From an uncultured Paracoccaceae bacterium (GTDB lineage: Bacteria; Pseudomonadota; Alphaproteobacteria; Rhodobacterales; Rhodobacteraceae): a DNA stretch of 56,402 bases. The stretch covers positions 1 through 56,402 of the forward strand of contig CALIZF010000066.1 in assembly GCA_938028765.1 (NCBI GenBank), in the 5' to 3' direction. The notes beneath the pieces were generated by a model. That model was given only the letters and a program-made list of their open reading frames with translations, searched no databases and was not told the origin of the DNA. The position numbers were made by a program, and so were the translations under genes. The first letter of the stretch is position 1. Every line of letters begins with the position of its first letter. This document shows positions 35,759-43,883 of the stretch, piece by piece.

Positions 35759-36309
35759 GCCGGCGCGACCGTCAGGGCGATCAATTGCCAGACGCATTGA
35801 AAATACACCGATTCCTGCCGGAACGCAGGGTTGTCGTCGAATGGGAACATGATCCACAGCGGGCCGCGGTGACGAAGGCCGAAGGGACGACCGTCGATCC
35901 GCCGCGCGACGATGGGCGCGCCGGGGCCGATCAGCCGACGATCGATCTGCGCGCGATACGCGTTCGCCGCCAGCGCCTCGATCGCGCCGGGGCCCGCACC
36001 TGCCGCCTCCAGCACCGCGGCCAGCGGCGGCCCCTCGAAGGTCTGCGGCCGGGGCGTCCACAGCGTTGCGGTGGCGAAGGTCACCTGCGGCAGGGCGGCC
36101 AGCCGTGCGTCGTCGAACAGCGCGCCCGCAGGTCCGTCGGGCCGCGCAACGTCCCCCGATACGGTCAGCAGCACGCCGTCCGCCGCCGCGACGGCCCCGC
36201 CGCGGCCCGGCAGCGCCGCCAGCGCAGTGGCCGCGGCGAAACCGCCCAGCATGGCGCGGCGGCCCGGGTCCGCGCAAAAGGGCGGCAGCTTTCGGGGTGG
36301 GTCGAGCAT
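35755..36309 (-). CDS. Exported molybdopterin-domain (sulfite oxidase-like) protein
   Basis: A 184-residue protein with a twin-arginine-like N-terminus (GRRAMLGGFAAATALAALPG) followed by a short SUOX-type molybdopterin-binding fold: VTFATATLWTPRPQTFEGPPLAAVLEAAGA, IEALAANAYRAQIDRRLI and PLWIMFPFDD. It probably sits in the periplasm. The Cys that ligates Mo in sulfite oxidases is not evident, so it may bind a ligand rather than catalyse. Coupled by ATGA overlap to the downstream membrane histidine kinase, it may be that kinase's periplasmic sensing partner. Confidence 0.82.
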   Translation of the reverse strand: MLDPPRKLPPFCADPGRRAMLGGFAAATALAALPGRGGAVAAADGVLLTVSGDVARPDGPAGALFDDARLAALPQVTFATATLWTPRPQTFEGPPLAAVLEAAGAGPGAIEALAANAYRAQIDRRLIGPGAPIVARRIDGRPFGLRHRGPLWIMFPFDDNPAFRQESVYFQCVWQLIALTVAPA

Positions 36310-36426
36310 GCGCCCTATCCTGCCCGGCGCTTGACAAGGGCGCAACACGGTCCGACAGCATCGGTTTACCCGGACGGCCCCGCGCAGGCCGCCGGCGTCC
36401 CTGACGCCACTCACCTTGCAGGTTCG
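36310..36426. promoter_or_regulatory. Divergent promoter region of the two-component cluster
   Basis: This 117-bp gap separates the molybdopterin-domain/kinase pair from the response regulator. It contains a consensus TTGACA at 36331-36336 on the plus strand, with no good -10 at 16-18 bp. Both promoters must lie here, so autoregulation by the LuxR-type regulator is possible. Confidence 0.35.
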
Positions 36427-37044
36427 ATGACCGGTCTTTCCGTCCTGATCGCAGACGACCATCTGCTGGTGCGCGACACGGTCGCGCATTATCTCGCCGC
36501 CGAGGGCGACGTGACGGTGGCGCTGGCCGGATCGCTGCCCGAGGCGTTGCGCGCCATCGAGGCGCGCGGGCGGTTCGATGTGGTGCTGCTGGATGTCGGG
36601 ATGCCCGGCTTCGACGGGCTGGCGGGGATCGAGCGGGCCGTCGCGGCCAACGGCCCCGGCGCTGTCGTGCTGTTCTCGGGCGGGCTCAAGCGCGCATTCG
36701 TCGCCGATGCGGTGGCCCGCGGGGCGCGCGGGTTCATCCCCAAGACGCTCCCTGCCCGATCGCTGATCCATGCCCTGCGCTTCGTGGCCGACGGGCGGGT
36801 CTACCTGCCCGTGCAGTTCCTCGGCGACGAGGGCGCGGGCGCCGATGCGCCGCTGGCCGGCCTGACCCCGCAGGAGGGGCGGGTCTTGCGGCATCTCTGC
36901 GCGGGCATGTCGAACAAGGAGATCGCGCGGGCGATGGACCTCAGCGAAGTGACGATCAAGACGCACATGCGTGCGATCTGCCAGAAACTGGGGGCGAAGA
37001 ACCGGACCCATGCCGCGATGATCGCCACGCCGCACCTGGGCTGA
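36427..37044 (+). CDS. LuxR/NarL-family response regulator
   Basis: A 205-residue regulator: receiver domain with acidic pair near DDH (10-12), phospho-acceptor Asp56 (VVLLDVGMPG), and Lys in FIPKTL. A C-terminal LuxR-type HTH follows, LTPQEGRVLRHLCAGMSNKEIARAMDLSEVTIKTHMRAICQKL. It is divergent from the coupled molybdopterin-domain protein and hybrid kinase and is their likely cognate output. Confidence 0.94.
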   Translation: MTGLSVLIADDHLLVRDTVAHYLAAEGDVTVALAGSLPEALRAIEARGRFDVVLLDVGMPGFDGLAGIERAVAANGPGAVVLFSGGLKRAFVADAVARGARGFIPKTLPARSLIHALRFVADGRVYLPVQFLGDEGAGADAPLAGLTPQEGRVLRHLCAGMSNKEIARAMDLSEVTIKTHMRAICQKLGAKNRTHAAMIATPHLG

Positions 37045-37167
37045 GCCCGGGCGGGGCCGGACGTTGCGGAACTGCGACAGGCCGGGACTGCCGCGGCAGG
37101 ACGGGGATGCGGAACGGGCCGGATCCTGCAAGGCTGCGGTGCGGCGGCAGACAACGGGGACAGGCCG

Positions 37168-37800
37168 ATGGCGCAAGGGGTGATCACGCTGGCGCAGCAG
37201 AAGGGCGGGTCGGGCAAGACGACGCTGGCCGTCAACCTCGGCATGGCCTTCGCCCGCGAGGGCGCGCGCGTCGCCTTCCTCGACACCGATCCGCAGGGGT
37301 CGCTCGGCCGCTGGTTCATGACCCGGCGCGAGGCGATCGGCGCGCCGGGGGTCGAGTTTTCCACCGCCTCTGCCTGGGGCGTGACCTACGAGACCGACAA
37401 GCTGCGCCGTCTGTTCGACATCGTGATCGTGGACACGCCGCCCAAGGCCGACAGCGACCTGCGTCCGGCGCTGCGCGCGGCGGACCTCGTGCTGGTGCCC
37501 GTGGCGTCCAGCCATGTGGACCTCTGGGCGACGGAAAGCGTGCTGGACCTCTGCGCGCGGGAACGGCGGCGGGCGATGCTGGTGCTCAACCGCGCCAAGG
37601 CCGGCACCCGCCTGCAGGCCGAGGTGGCCGAGGCTGCCGCGGCGATGGCGGCCGACGTCGCTGCCGTGCGGATCGGCAACCGGATCGCCTTTGCCGAGGC
37701 GCTGGGGCGCGGCCTGGCCGCCGCCGAGACGGGCCGCGGCCCGGCCGCGGACGAGATCGCGGCGCTGGCGGCCGAGGTGCGCGGCCTCCTGCCCGGCTGA
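37168..37800 (+). CDS. Orphan ParA/MinD-family ATPase
   Basis: A 210-residue ParA-like protein with deviant Walker A QKGGSGKTT (signature Lys12, Lys17), FLDTDPQGS for the A' motif, and VIVDTPP as Walker B. It has no N-terminal HTH and no adjacent parB or parS, so it is not a plasmid partition gene. Orphan ParAs of this size position cargos such as chemoreceptor clusters or carboxysomes, but nothing nearby identifies the cargo. Its stop lies within an FNR-type box. Confidence 0.9.
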   Translation: MAQGVITLAQQKGGSGKTTLAVNLGMAFAREGARVAFLDTDPQGSLGRWFMTRREAIGAPGVEFSTASAWGVTYETDKLRRLFDIVIVDTPPKADSDLRPALRAADLVLVPVASSHVDLWATESVLDLCARERRRAMLVLNRAKAGTRLQAEVAEAAAAMAADVAAVRIGNRIAFAEALGRGLAAAETGRGPAADEIAALAAEVRGLLPG

Positions 37801-37810
37801 TCCAGATCAA
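37797..37810 (+). promoter_or_regulatory. FNR/FnrL-type box
   Basis: CTGATCCAGATCAA has 9 of 10 fixed bases of TTGAT-N4-ATCAA. The centre is 62.5 bp before the usp ATG, the same distance as in the DUF6455 cluster. It shares the string CAGATCAAGGC with the other box. Predicted FnrL activation of usp under low oxygen. Confidence 0.72.
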
Positions 37811-37865
37811 GGCGCAGGCCGCCGGCCTGCGCTTGCCTGCACGACGGGCGAACAGGGAGGATGCG

Positions 37866-38273
37866 ATGTATTCCAATGTTCTGGTGCCGCTTGCGCCGGA
37901 TCACGGCGCGGTGCGCGACGGTGCGATGGAAGTCGCCCGGGCGCTTTTGAAGCCGGGCGGGCGGATCACCGTGCTGACTGTGCTCGAGGCCATCCCGGCC
38001 TATGTCGCGCAGTATCTGCCGGTGGATCAGGCCGAGCGGAACCGGGCCGAGATGGCGGCGGAACTGGCGGCGGAGTTCGCCGGCCAGGCCGATGTCGCAA
38101 CCGAGGTCAGGCACGGACACGCCGCGCAGGCCATCCTCGACGCCGCGGACGAGGGGGGCCACGACTGTATCGTGATCGCCTCGCACAAGCCGGGCATGCA
38201 AGATTACTTCCTCGGCTCCACGGCGGCACGGGTGGTTCGGCACGCGCGCTGCGGGGTGCACGTCCTGCGCTGA
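37866..38273 (+). CDS. Universal stress protein UspA family
   Basis: A 135-residue UspA-fold protein (MYSNVLVPLAPDHG...), ending in IVIASHKPGMQDYFLGSTAARVVRHARCGVHVLR. The glycines of that stretch fit the GxxG-x9-G(S/T) ATP-binding pattern loosely. The N-terminal Asp usually present in VPVDGS is replaced by APDH. A strong AGGGAGG ribosome site precedes it. The FNR-type box upstream suggests induction at low oxygen, in keeping with other Usp genes. Confidence 0.93.
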   Translation: MYSNVLVPLAPDHGAVRDGAMEVARALLKPGGRITVLTVLEAIPAYVAQYLPVDQAERNRAEMAAELAAEFAGQADVATEVRHGHAAQAILDAADEGGHDCIVIASHKPGMQDYFLGSTAARVVRHARCGVHVLR

Positions 38274-38341
38274 CGCATCGGGGCTGGACAAGCACGCCGA
38301 CTGCGTGACACTCGCCCGCCGGGAGGCACCGGGGTGGCAGG

Positions 38342-38995
38342 ATGCGGCAGGGCTTTCCGGCAGCGGCGGCCGGGATGGCCGTGGGGCTTCTCGGCGGGTC
38401 GTTCGACCCGCCGCATGCGGGGCATGTCCATGTGACGCGTGCCGCGCTGGCGCGGTTCGGGCTCGACCGCGTCTGGTGGCTGGTGACGCCCGGCAATCCG
38501 CTGAAGCCCGAGGGCCCGGCGCCGCTGGCGCGCCGCATGGCGGCGGCGCGCGCGGTGGTGCGGCATCCCCGCGTCATGGTGACCGGCCTCGAGGCGCAGC
38601 TCGGCACCCGCTATACCGCGCAGACGCTGGCGCGGCTGACGGCGCTTTATCCCGGGGTGCGGTTCGTCTGGCTGATGGGGTCGGACAACCTCGCGACCTT
38701 CCACCTGTGGGAGGACTGGCGCGGCATCCTGAAGCGGGTGCCGGTCGGCGTGGTGGCGCGGCCGGGCACGGCGCTGCGCGCGCGGCTTTCCCCGGCGGCC
38801 TGCGCCTTTGCATCTGCGCGGGTGCCGGCGGCGGCGGCTGCTGCTTTGCCGAGGCGGCGGCCGCCGGCCTGGTGCCTGATCGACGTGCCGCTGTCGCCGC
38901 TGTCGTCCTCGGCGATCCGGGCGCGGGGGGAATGGCGGCCGCAGGGCCTTGGCGCGGCGGGTGATCTTGCCCATCCTGCGGCAGCGGGCGCGTGA
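38342..38995 (+). CDS. nadD: Nicotinate-nucleotide adenylyltransferase
   Basis: A 217-residue enzyme with [15 protein letters not shown] (HIGH-type nucleotide motif), [18 protein letters not shown] and the SSSAIRAR signature. It makes deamido-NAD from NaMN and ATP. The N-terminal [14 protein letters not shown] extension is like those I recall in related genera, so the first ATG is kept. An 8-bp gap separates it from dacB. Confidence 0.95.
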   Translation: MRQGFPAAAAGMAVGLLGGSFDPPHAGHVHVTRAALARFGLDRVWWLVTPGNPLKPEGPAPLARRMAAARAVVRHPRVMVTGLEAQLGTRYTAQTLARLTALYPGVRFVWLMGSDNLATFHLWEDWRGILKRVPVGVVARPGTALRARLSPAACAFASARVPAAAAAALPRRRPPAWCLIDVPLSPLSSSAIRARGEWRPQGLGAAGDLAHPAAAGA

Positions 38996-39002
38996 CGGGG
39001 CG

Positions 39003-40502
39003 ATGGTGGGGCGGGGCGACGGCGGGCAAGGTTCGGGGGCGGGGTTGTCGCGGCGCGCGGCGCTGGCGGGACTTGCCGCCGCCGCGGCGGCAACGCTGCC
39101 CGCGCTGGCCGATGCACCGGCCCGGTCGCCGCGTCCCGCCCCGCGGCCGGGCGCGGCAGCCCGGGTTGCGTCGGCCGGGGCGGCCGGGGGGCGCGCGCCG
39201 GCCGCGACGGCTGCCGAGACGATCGCGGCCGCGCGCCTCGGCGGGCGCGTGGGCTGCGCGGTGATCGACGTGGCGACGGGTGCGACCCTCGACGCGGTGG
39301 ACCCCGACCTGCCGCTGCCGCCCGCGAGCGTCGCCAAGGTGCTGACGACGCTCTATGCGCTCGACCGGCTGGGGCCGTCGCACCGCTTCGTCACCCGCGT
39401 CGTGTCCGAGGCCTCGGGCGACGTGGTTCTGACCGGAACGGGCGATCCCACGCTGTCCACCGACGGGCTGGGCGACCTCGCCGCGGCGGTCCGCGCGCAG
39501 GGGGTGGTGGGTGTCACGGGGCGCTATGCGGTCAATGCCGCGGCCCTGCCCGCCCTGCCGATGATCGACGACAGCCAGCCCGTCCACGCCGGCTACAACC
39601 CCGGGATCGCGGGGCTCAACCTGAACTTCAACCGCGTGCACGTCGAATGGCGCCGCACGGCCGAAGGCTGGCGGGTGCAGGTCGATGCCCGCGGGGAACG
39701 TTTCGTGCCGCTGGTGCGGGGGGCGCAGGTGCGCATCGTGGCGCGGGACCGGCCGGTGTTCACCTACGACGCGGCGCGCGACGGGACCGAGATCTGGACG
39801 GTCGCGGCCGGCGCGCTGAACCAGAACGGGTCGCGCTGGCTGCCGACGCGCCGGCCGGCCGCCTATGCGGGCGAGGTGTTCCGCACGCTGGCGGCCGCGC
39901 AGGGCGTCCGCCTGCCGGTGCAGGTCGTGACCGGCGGGACCGTTGCGGGCACCGTGCTGGCCGAGCTGCGGTCCGACCCGCTCGGCCCGATGCTGCGCGA
40001 GATGCTGCGGCATTCGACAAACCTGACGGCCGAGGTCGTCGGCCTGACCGCCTCGGGTGCCGGGGGGCTGCCCGCCTCGGCCGGCGCGATGGCCGAATGG
40101 CTGGGCGGGCGCTATGGCGTCAGCGCGCGGCTGGTCGATCATTCGGGCCTCGGTCCCGCCTCGCGGATCAGCGCGCGGGCGATGGCGACGGTGCTGGCTG
40201 CCGCCTGGCGGGCCGGCGCGCTGCCGCCCCTGCTGCGCGCCTTCCCGGTGCGCGAGGGCGGCGGCGGGCCAGCGGTGGCGGCCAAGACGGGGACGCTCAC
40301 CTTCGTGTCGGGCCTCGGGGGCTATGCGACGACCGCGACAGGGCGGGTGCTGGCCTTCGCCATCTTTGCGGCCGACCTCGCCCGGCGCGACGCGCTCGGC
40401 CGCGACGACCGGGAACGGCCCCCGGGCGGGCCGGAATGGACCCGCCGGGCGCGCGCCATGCAGGCGCGGCTGGTCGACGGCTGGGCCGCCGCCTTCGCCT
40501 GA
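39003..40502 (+). CDS. dacB: D-alanyl-D-alanine carboxypeptidase/endopeptidase (PBP4 family)
   Basis: A 499-residue penicillin-binding protein of the DacB type. It has a Tat-like signal (SRRAALAGLAAAAAATLPALADA), then active-site SVAK at Ser109-Lys112, SxN as HSTN (Ser338, Asn340) and KTG at 428-430. A long insert lies between SxxK and SxN, as usual for class C PBPs. It trims or cleaves peptidoglycan crosslinks in the periplasm. The ATG at 39003, 7 bp after nadD, is chosen since the signal peptide begins there. Confidence 0.94.
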   Translation: MVGRGDGGQGSGAGLSRRAALAGLAAAAAATLPALADAPARSPRPAPRPGAAARVASAGAAGGRAPAATAAETIAAARLGGRVGCAVIDVATGATLDAVDPDLPLPPASVAKVLTTLYALDRLGPSHRFVTRVVSEASGDVVLTGTGDPTLSTDGLGDLAAAVRAQGVVGVTGRYAVNAAALPALPMIDDSQPVHAGYNPGIAGLNLNFNRVHVEWRRTAEGWRVQVDARGERFVPLVRGAQVRIVARDRPVFTYDAARDGTEIWTVAAGALNQNGSRWLPTRRPAAYAGEVFRTLAAAQGVRLPVQVVTGGTVAGTVLAELRSDPLGPMLREMLRHSTNLTAEVVGLTASGAGGLPASAGAMAEWLGGRYGVSARLVDHSGLGPASRISARAMATVLAAAWRAGALPPLLRAFPVREGGGGPAVAAKTGTLTFVSGLGGYATTATGRVLAFAIFAADLARRDALGRDDRERPPGGPEWTRRARAMQARLVDGWAAAFA

Positions 40503-40558
40503 GGTCCGGGGCGCGGCAGGGACTTGACGCGCCCGGCCGGCGCGGCGCTGATGACGCC

Positions 40559-41335
40559 ATGCTGTCCTACCAGCACGCCTATCACGCGGGCAACGCGGCC
40601 GACCTGCACAAGCACGCGGCGCTTGCCGCGCTGCTCGATTACCTCGTGCAGAAGCCCAAGCCTCTGACCTACATCGAGACGCACGCAGGGCGTGGCCTCT
40701 ATCGCCTCGATGCGCCCGAGGCGGTCCGAACGGGCGAGGCGGCGGCCGCCGCCCCGCGCTATGCCCGGCTGCCGCCGCGGCATCCGCTCGCAGGCGTGAT
40801 CGCGGGCGCCCGGTCGCGGCACGGGCCGGCGGCCTATCCCGGATCGCCGCTGATCGCGCTGGCGCTGCTGCGGGACGGCGACACGGCGCACCTCGCCGAA
40901 CTGCACCCGCAGGAACATGCCGCACTGGTCGCGGCGACCGCGGGCCTTGGCGCGCATGTGACGCGCGAAGATGGCTGGGCCGCCGCCCGTCGCCTGACGC
41001 CGCCCGCGCCGCGGCGCGGGCTGATGCTGGTCGATCCCGCCTACGAACTGGCCGAGGATTACGCCGCGATGCCGGACCGCATCGGCACGGTGGCGCGCAA
41101 GTGGCCTGTCGGGCACATCCTGCTGTGGTATCCGCTGCTGTCCGACGGGCGGCACGGCCCGATGCTGCGCGCGCTGGCGGCCGCCCATCCCGGCGCGGCG
41201 CGGCACGAGGTGCGCTTTCCCCCCGCGCGGCCCGGCCACGGGATGACCGGGTCGGGCCTGTTCCTGATCAACCCGCCCTGGGTCTGGCCCGAGATCGCGG
41301 CAGACCTCGCGGCCCTGTTCCCGCCCGAGCCGTGA
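40559..41335 (+). CDS. rlmJ: 23S rRNA (adenine(2030)-N6)-methyltransferase
   Basis: A 258-residue methyltransferase that starts MLSYQHAYHAGNAADLHKHAAL, the RlmJ hallmark, with YIETHAGRGLYRLDAPEA and LMLVDPAYE (the N6-adenine motif IV, here DPAY rather than DPPY). It methylates A2030 of 23S rRNA and was once linked to competence (ComJ/YhiR). Its TGA shares a base with the ATG of the PhzF gene (TGATG). Confidence 0.95.
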   Translation: MLSYQHAYHAGNAADLHKHAALAALLDYLVQKPKPLTYIETHAGRGLYRLDAPEAVRTGEAAAAAPRYARLPPRHPLAGVIAGARSRHGPAAYPGSPLIALALLRDGDTAHLAELHPQEHAALVAATAGLGAHVTREDGWAAARRLTPPAPRRGLMLVDPAYELAEDYAAMPDRIGTVARKWPVGHILLWYPLLSDGRHGPMLRALAAAHPGAARHEVRFPPARPGHGMTGSGLFLINPPWVWPEIAADLAALFPPEP

Positions 41336-42243
41336 TGCGCCCGTTCCGCATCCTCGACGTGTTCACCGACCGGCCGTTCGCGGGCAACCCGCTGGCCGTC
41401 GTCACCGACGCGGCCGGTCTGACGGCGCGGCAGATGCAGACGCTCGCCCGGCAGTTCAACCTGAGCGAGACGATCTTCGTCCTGCCCCCGGCCGATCGGG
41501 CCCATGCGGCGGCGGTGCGCATCTTCCTGCCCTCGGCCGAGATCGCCTTCGCCGGCCACCCCATTGTCGGCTGCGCCGTGCACCTGGCCGAAACCCGGCT
41601 GCCGCCCGGCGCAGATGCCGCCACGCTGGTGCTCGGGGCCGCGGCAGGCGCCGTGCCGGTGCGCCTGTGGCGGGACGGCGGACGGTGGACGGCCGAGCTG
41701 ACCGCGCCCGTGGTCCCGCGGCCGCACCCCGGTGCGGCCGATCCGGCGCAGGTTGCCGCGGCGCTCGGCCTCGACCCGGCGGCGGTCGGCTTCGGCGCGC
41801 ACCGGCCGGGCAGCTTTTCCGGCGGGCCCGCGTTCCTCTATGTGCCGGTCGCGGACCTGGCCGCGCTGGCGCGTGCGGCGCCGCGCGAACCCCGGTGGTC
41901 GGCGCTGATGGCCGCCGCCGGCGGCGTCACCGGGGCGTTCCTCTACACCCCGGCGGGCGATGGAGCGCTGCGCGCTCGGTTCTTCGCGCCCCACGCGGGC
42001 GTGCCCGAGGATCCGGCCACCGGATCGGCCGCCTGCATCCTCGCCGCCCAGCTGCGCGCCGCGGGGGCGCTGCCGGCCGGCACGACTCGTATCGCCATCG
42101 ACCAGGGGGTCGAGATGGGGCGGCCCGCGCGGCTTGCCCTGACCATCGAGGCGACCGCAGACGCCATCGTGGCAGTCCGCGTCGCCGGCGGCGCCGTGCC
42201 GGTCGCCGAGGGCCGCATCGCCACCCCACCGGAAGGAGACTGA
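41335..42243 (+). CDS. PhzF-family isomerase
   Basis: A 302-residue protein with the PhzF/DapF-like two-lobed fold. FTDRPFAGNPLAVV, NLSETIFVLPP with the catalytic Glu, FAGHPIVGCA, and PEDPATGSAACILAAQL near the C-terminus are present. Bacterial homologues outside phenazine clusters have unknown substrates. Translation is coupled to rlmJ. Confidence 0.93.
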   Translation: MRPFRILDVFTDRPFAGNPLAVVTDAAGLTARQMQTLARQFNLSETIFVLPPADRAHAAAVRIFLPSAEIAFAGHPIVGCAVHLAETRLPPGADAATLVLGAAAGAVPVRLWRDGGRWTAELTAPVVPRPHPGAADPAQVAAALGLDPAAVGFGAHRPGSFSGGPAFLYVPVADLAALARAAPREPRWSALMAAAGGVTGAFLYTPAGDGALRARFFAPHAGVPEDPATGSAACILAAQLRAAGALPAGTTRIAIDQGVEMGRPARLALTIEATADAIVAVRVAGGAVPVAEGRIATPPEGD

Positions 42244-42245
42244 CC

Positions 42246-42539
42246 ATGCCCAAGGGCTACTGGGTCGCCCATGTCGATGTGCACGATCCCGCCGCCTACG
42301 AGGCCTACCGCCGCGCCAACGCCGTCGCCTTCGCGAAGTACGGGGCGCGGTTCGTCGTCCGCGGCGCGCCGCAGGTGCAGATGGAAGGCCACACCCGCGC
42401 CCGCACCGTGGTGATCGAGTTCCCGAGCCTCGAGGCCGCGCGCGCCTGTTACGAAAGCCCCGAATACCAGGCGGCCAAGGCGCTGCGCGATCCGGTCTCG
42501 ACCGGCGATCTCGTGATCCTCGAGGGCTGCGAGGGTTGA
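42246..42539 (+). CDS. DUF1330 family protein
   Basis: A 97-residue ferredoxin-like dimeric alpha/beta barrel domain: MPKGYWVAHVDVHDPAAYEAYRRANAV, FVVRGAPQVQMEG, VVIEFPSLEAARACYESPEYQAAKALR. These are the usual DUF1330 motifs. Function unknown; it may bind a small molecule. AAGGAGACTGACC precedes the ATG, and it lies 2 bp after the PhzF gene, so the two are likely cotranscribed. Confidence 0.93.
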   Translation: MPKGYWVAHVDVHDPAAYEAYRRANAVAFAKYGARFVVRGAPQVQMEGHTRARTVVIEFPSLEAARACYESPEYQAAKALRDPVSTGDLVILEGCEG

Positions 42540-42585
42540 CCGCGGCCGCTGGCCAGCGGCGGTGCCACCGGCTATTCCTCGCGGC

Positions 42586-43023
42586 ATGATCGACCTTTTG
42601 CGCCGCCTCCTTGCCCCCGCCCCCGCCGCGCTGCCGCCCGAGGACTGCCGCCGCGCGCTCGCGGCCCTGATGGTGCGCGTCGCCCGCGCCGACGGGATCT
42701 ACGACGGGGCCGAGGCTGCGCGGATCGACCGGATCCTCGCCGACCGCTATGCGCTCGACCCCGCGGGTGCCGCTGCGCTGCGGTTCGCGGCCGAGCGGAT
42801 CGAGGCCGAGGCGCCCGACACCGTGCGCTTCACCCGCGCGCTGAAGGATGCCGTGCCGCTCGAGGAACGCACGCGGCTGGTCGAGGCGCTGTGGTCCGTG
42901 GCACTGTCGGACGGGGTGCGCGACGCGGGCGAGGACAGGCTCATGCGGCTGGTGGCGAATCTTCTCGGGCTGACGGACGTTGAATCGGCGCAGGCCCGCC
43001 AGCGGGCGGAGCGGCGGGCATGA
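42586..43023 (+). CDS. TerB-domain protein
   Basis: A 145-residue helical protein of the TerB (tellurite resistance B-like) family. ALAALMVRVARADGIYDGAEAARIDRIL and ALWSVALSDGVRDAGEDRLMRLVANLLGL are the two halves, each with the acidic ADG/SDG element that in relatives holds metal. It is not part of a ter operon. Coupled by ATGA to the PhnD-like gene. Confidence 0.88.
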   Translation: MIDLLRRLLAPAPAALPPEDCRRALAALMVRVARADGIYDGAEAARIDRILADRYALDPAGAAALRFAAERIEAEAPDTVRFTRALKDAVPLEERTRLVEALWSVALSDGVRDAGEDRLMRLVANLLGLTDVESAQARQRAERRA

Positions 43024-43781
43024 TCGCATCCCTGCCGATGTACGACCGGGCCGAGACGGCGGCCGCCACCGACCGGCTGTGGGCGCTGATGCGCGATGCG
43101 CTGCGCGAGGCAGGCCTGCCCGCGCCCGACGGCTTGACGCGCGGGGGCGACCTCTGGGACCAGTGGCTGTCCCCCGGCCTCGTGCTGTCGCAGACCTGCG
43201 GGCTGCCCTACCGCGCGCGGCTGCACGGCCGGGTCACGCTGGTGGCGACCCCCGACTACGGGGTGGAGGGCTGCCCGCCCGGCCATTACCGAAGCGTCCT
43301 CATCGCGCGCGCGGACGACCTGCGGGAAGGCCTTGCCGCCTTCGCCGGGGCGCGGCTGGCGGTGAACGACGGGCTGTCGCAATCGGGCTGGGGCGCGGTC
43401 GCGGCCGATGCCGCCGCCCTCGACCTTGTTCCCGTCGGGCCCACGGGGGCGCACCGCCTGTCGGCCCTGGCGGTGGCGGACCGGCGGGCGGACCTCGCCG
43501 CGATCGACGCCGTGACCTGGCGCCTTGTCGCCCGGCACGACCGCTTCGCGGCCGGTCTGCGTGTGATCGGCACCACCGCGCCCGGCCCCGGCCTGCCCTG
43601 GATCGCCGCCCCGGGCGCCGATGCCGCGCGGATGCGGCCGGCGCTGACGGCCGCGGTGGCGGCCCTGCGGGCGGAGGATCGCGCGGCGCTCGGCCTGTGC
43701 GGCCTCGCGATCATCGATGCGGCCGACTACCTCGCGCTGCCGGTTCCGCCGCCCCCCCGCTTCGCCGCCGCCGCGGCCTGA
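43020..43781 (+). CDS. PhnD-like (phosphate/phosphonate) substrate-binding fold protein without a signal peptide
   Basis: A 253-residue protein with the PhnD-type periplasmic-binding fold: IASLPMYDRAET, LSQTCGLPYR, VATPDYGVEGCPPGHYRSVLIAR, RLAVNDGLSQSGWGA, and DAVTWRLVARH. No signal peptide or lipobox is seen, so it is probably cytoplasmic or a sensor rather than a transport receptor. No phosphonate permease genes are adjacent. Its ATG overlaps the TerB gene. Confidence 0.85.
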   Translation: MIASLPMYDRAETAAATDRLWALMRDALREAGLPAPDGLTRGGDLWDQWLSPGLVLSQTCGLPYRARLHGRVTLVATPDYGVEGCPPGHYRSVLIARADDLREGLAAFAGARLAVNDGLSQSGWGAVAADAAALDLVPVGPTGAHRLSALAVADRRADLAAIDAVTWRLVARHDRFAAGLRVIGTTAPGPGLPWIAAPGADAARMRPALTAAVAALRAEDRAALGLCGLAIIDAADYLALPVPPPPRFAAAAA

Positions 43782-43883
43782 GCCGCGACCCTGCGGCAAC
43801 CCTGCCGTTCGCCTGTTGCAAAGCCCGCGCGAATGCGCCCTACTTTCTCGATCCCTTCCCGGCCCGGACCGCCGCACCGCACC

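Noticed and set aside
37168-37800. Plasmid partition locus or replication origin
   Set aside because: The ParA has no ParB partner, no parS-like repeats and no replication gene nearby; the context is chromosomal.
41335-42243. Phenazine biosynthesis cluster
   Set aside because: A single PhzF-family gene next to rlmJ; no other phz genes. PhzF homologues are widespread outside phenazine pathways.
42586-43023. Tellurite resistance operon
   Set aside because: Only a single TerB-domain gene is present; no terC, terD or terZ relatives are near it.
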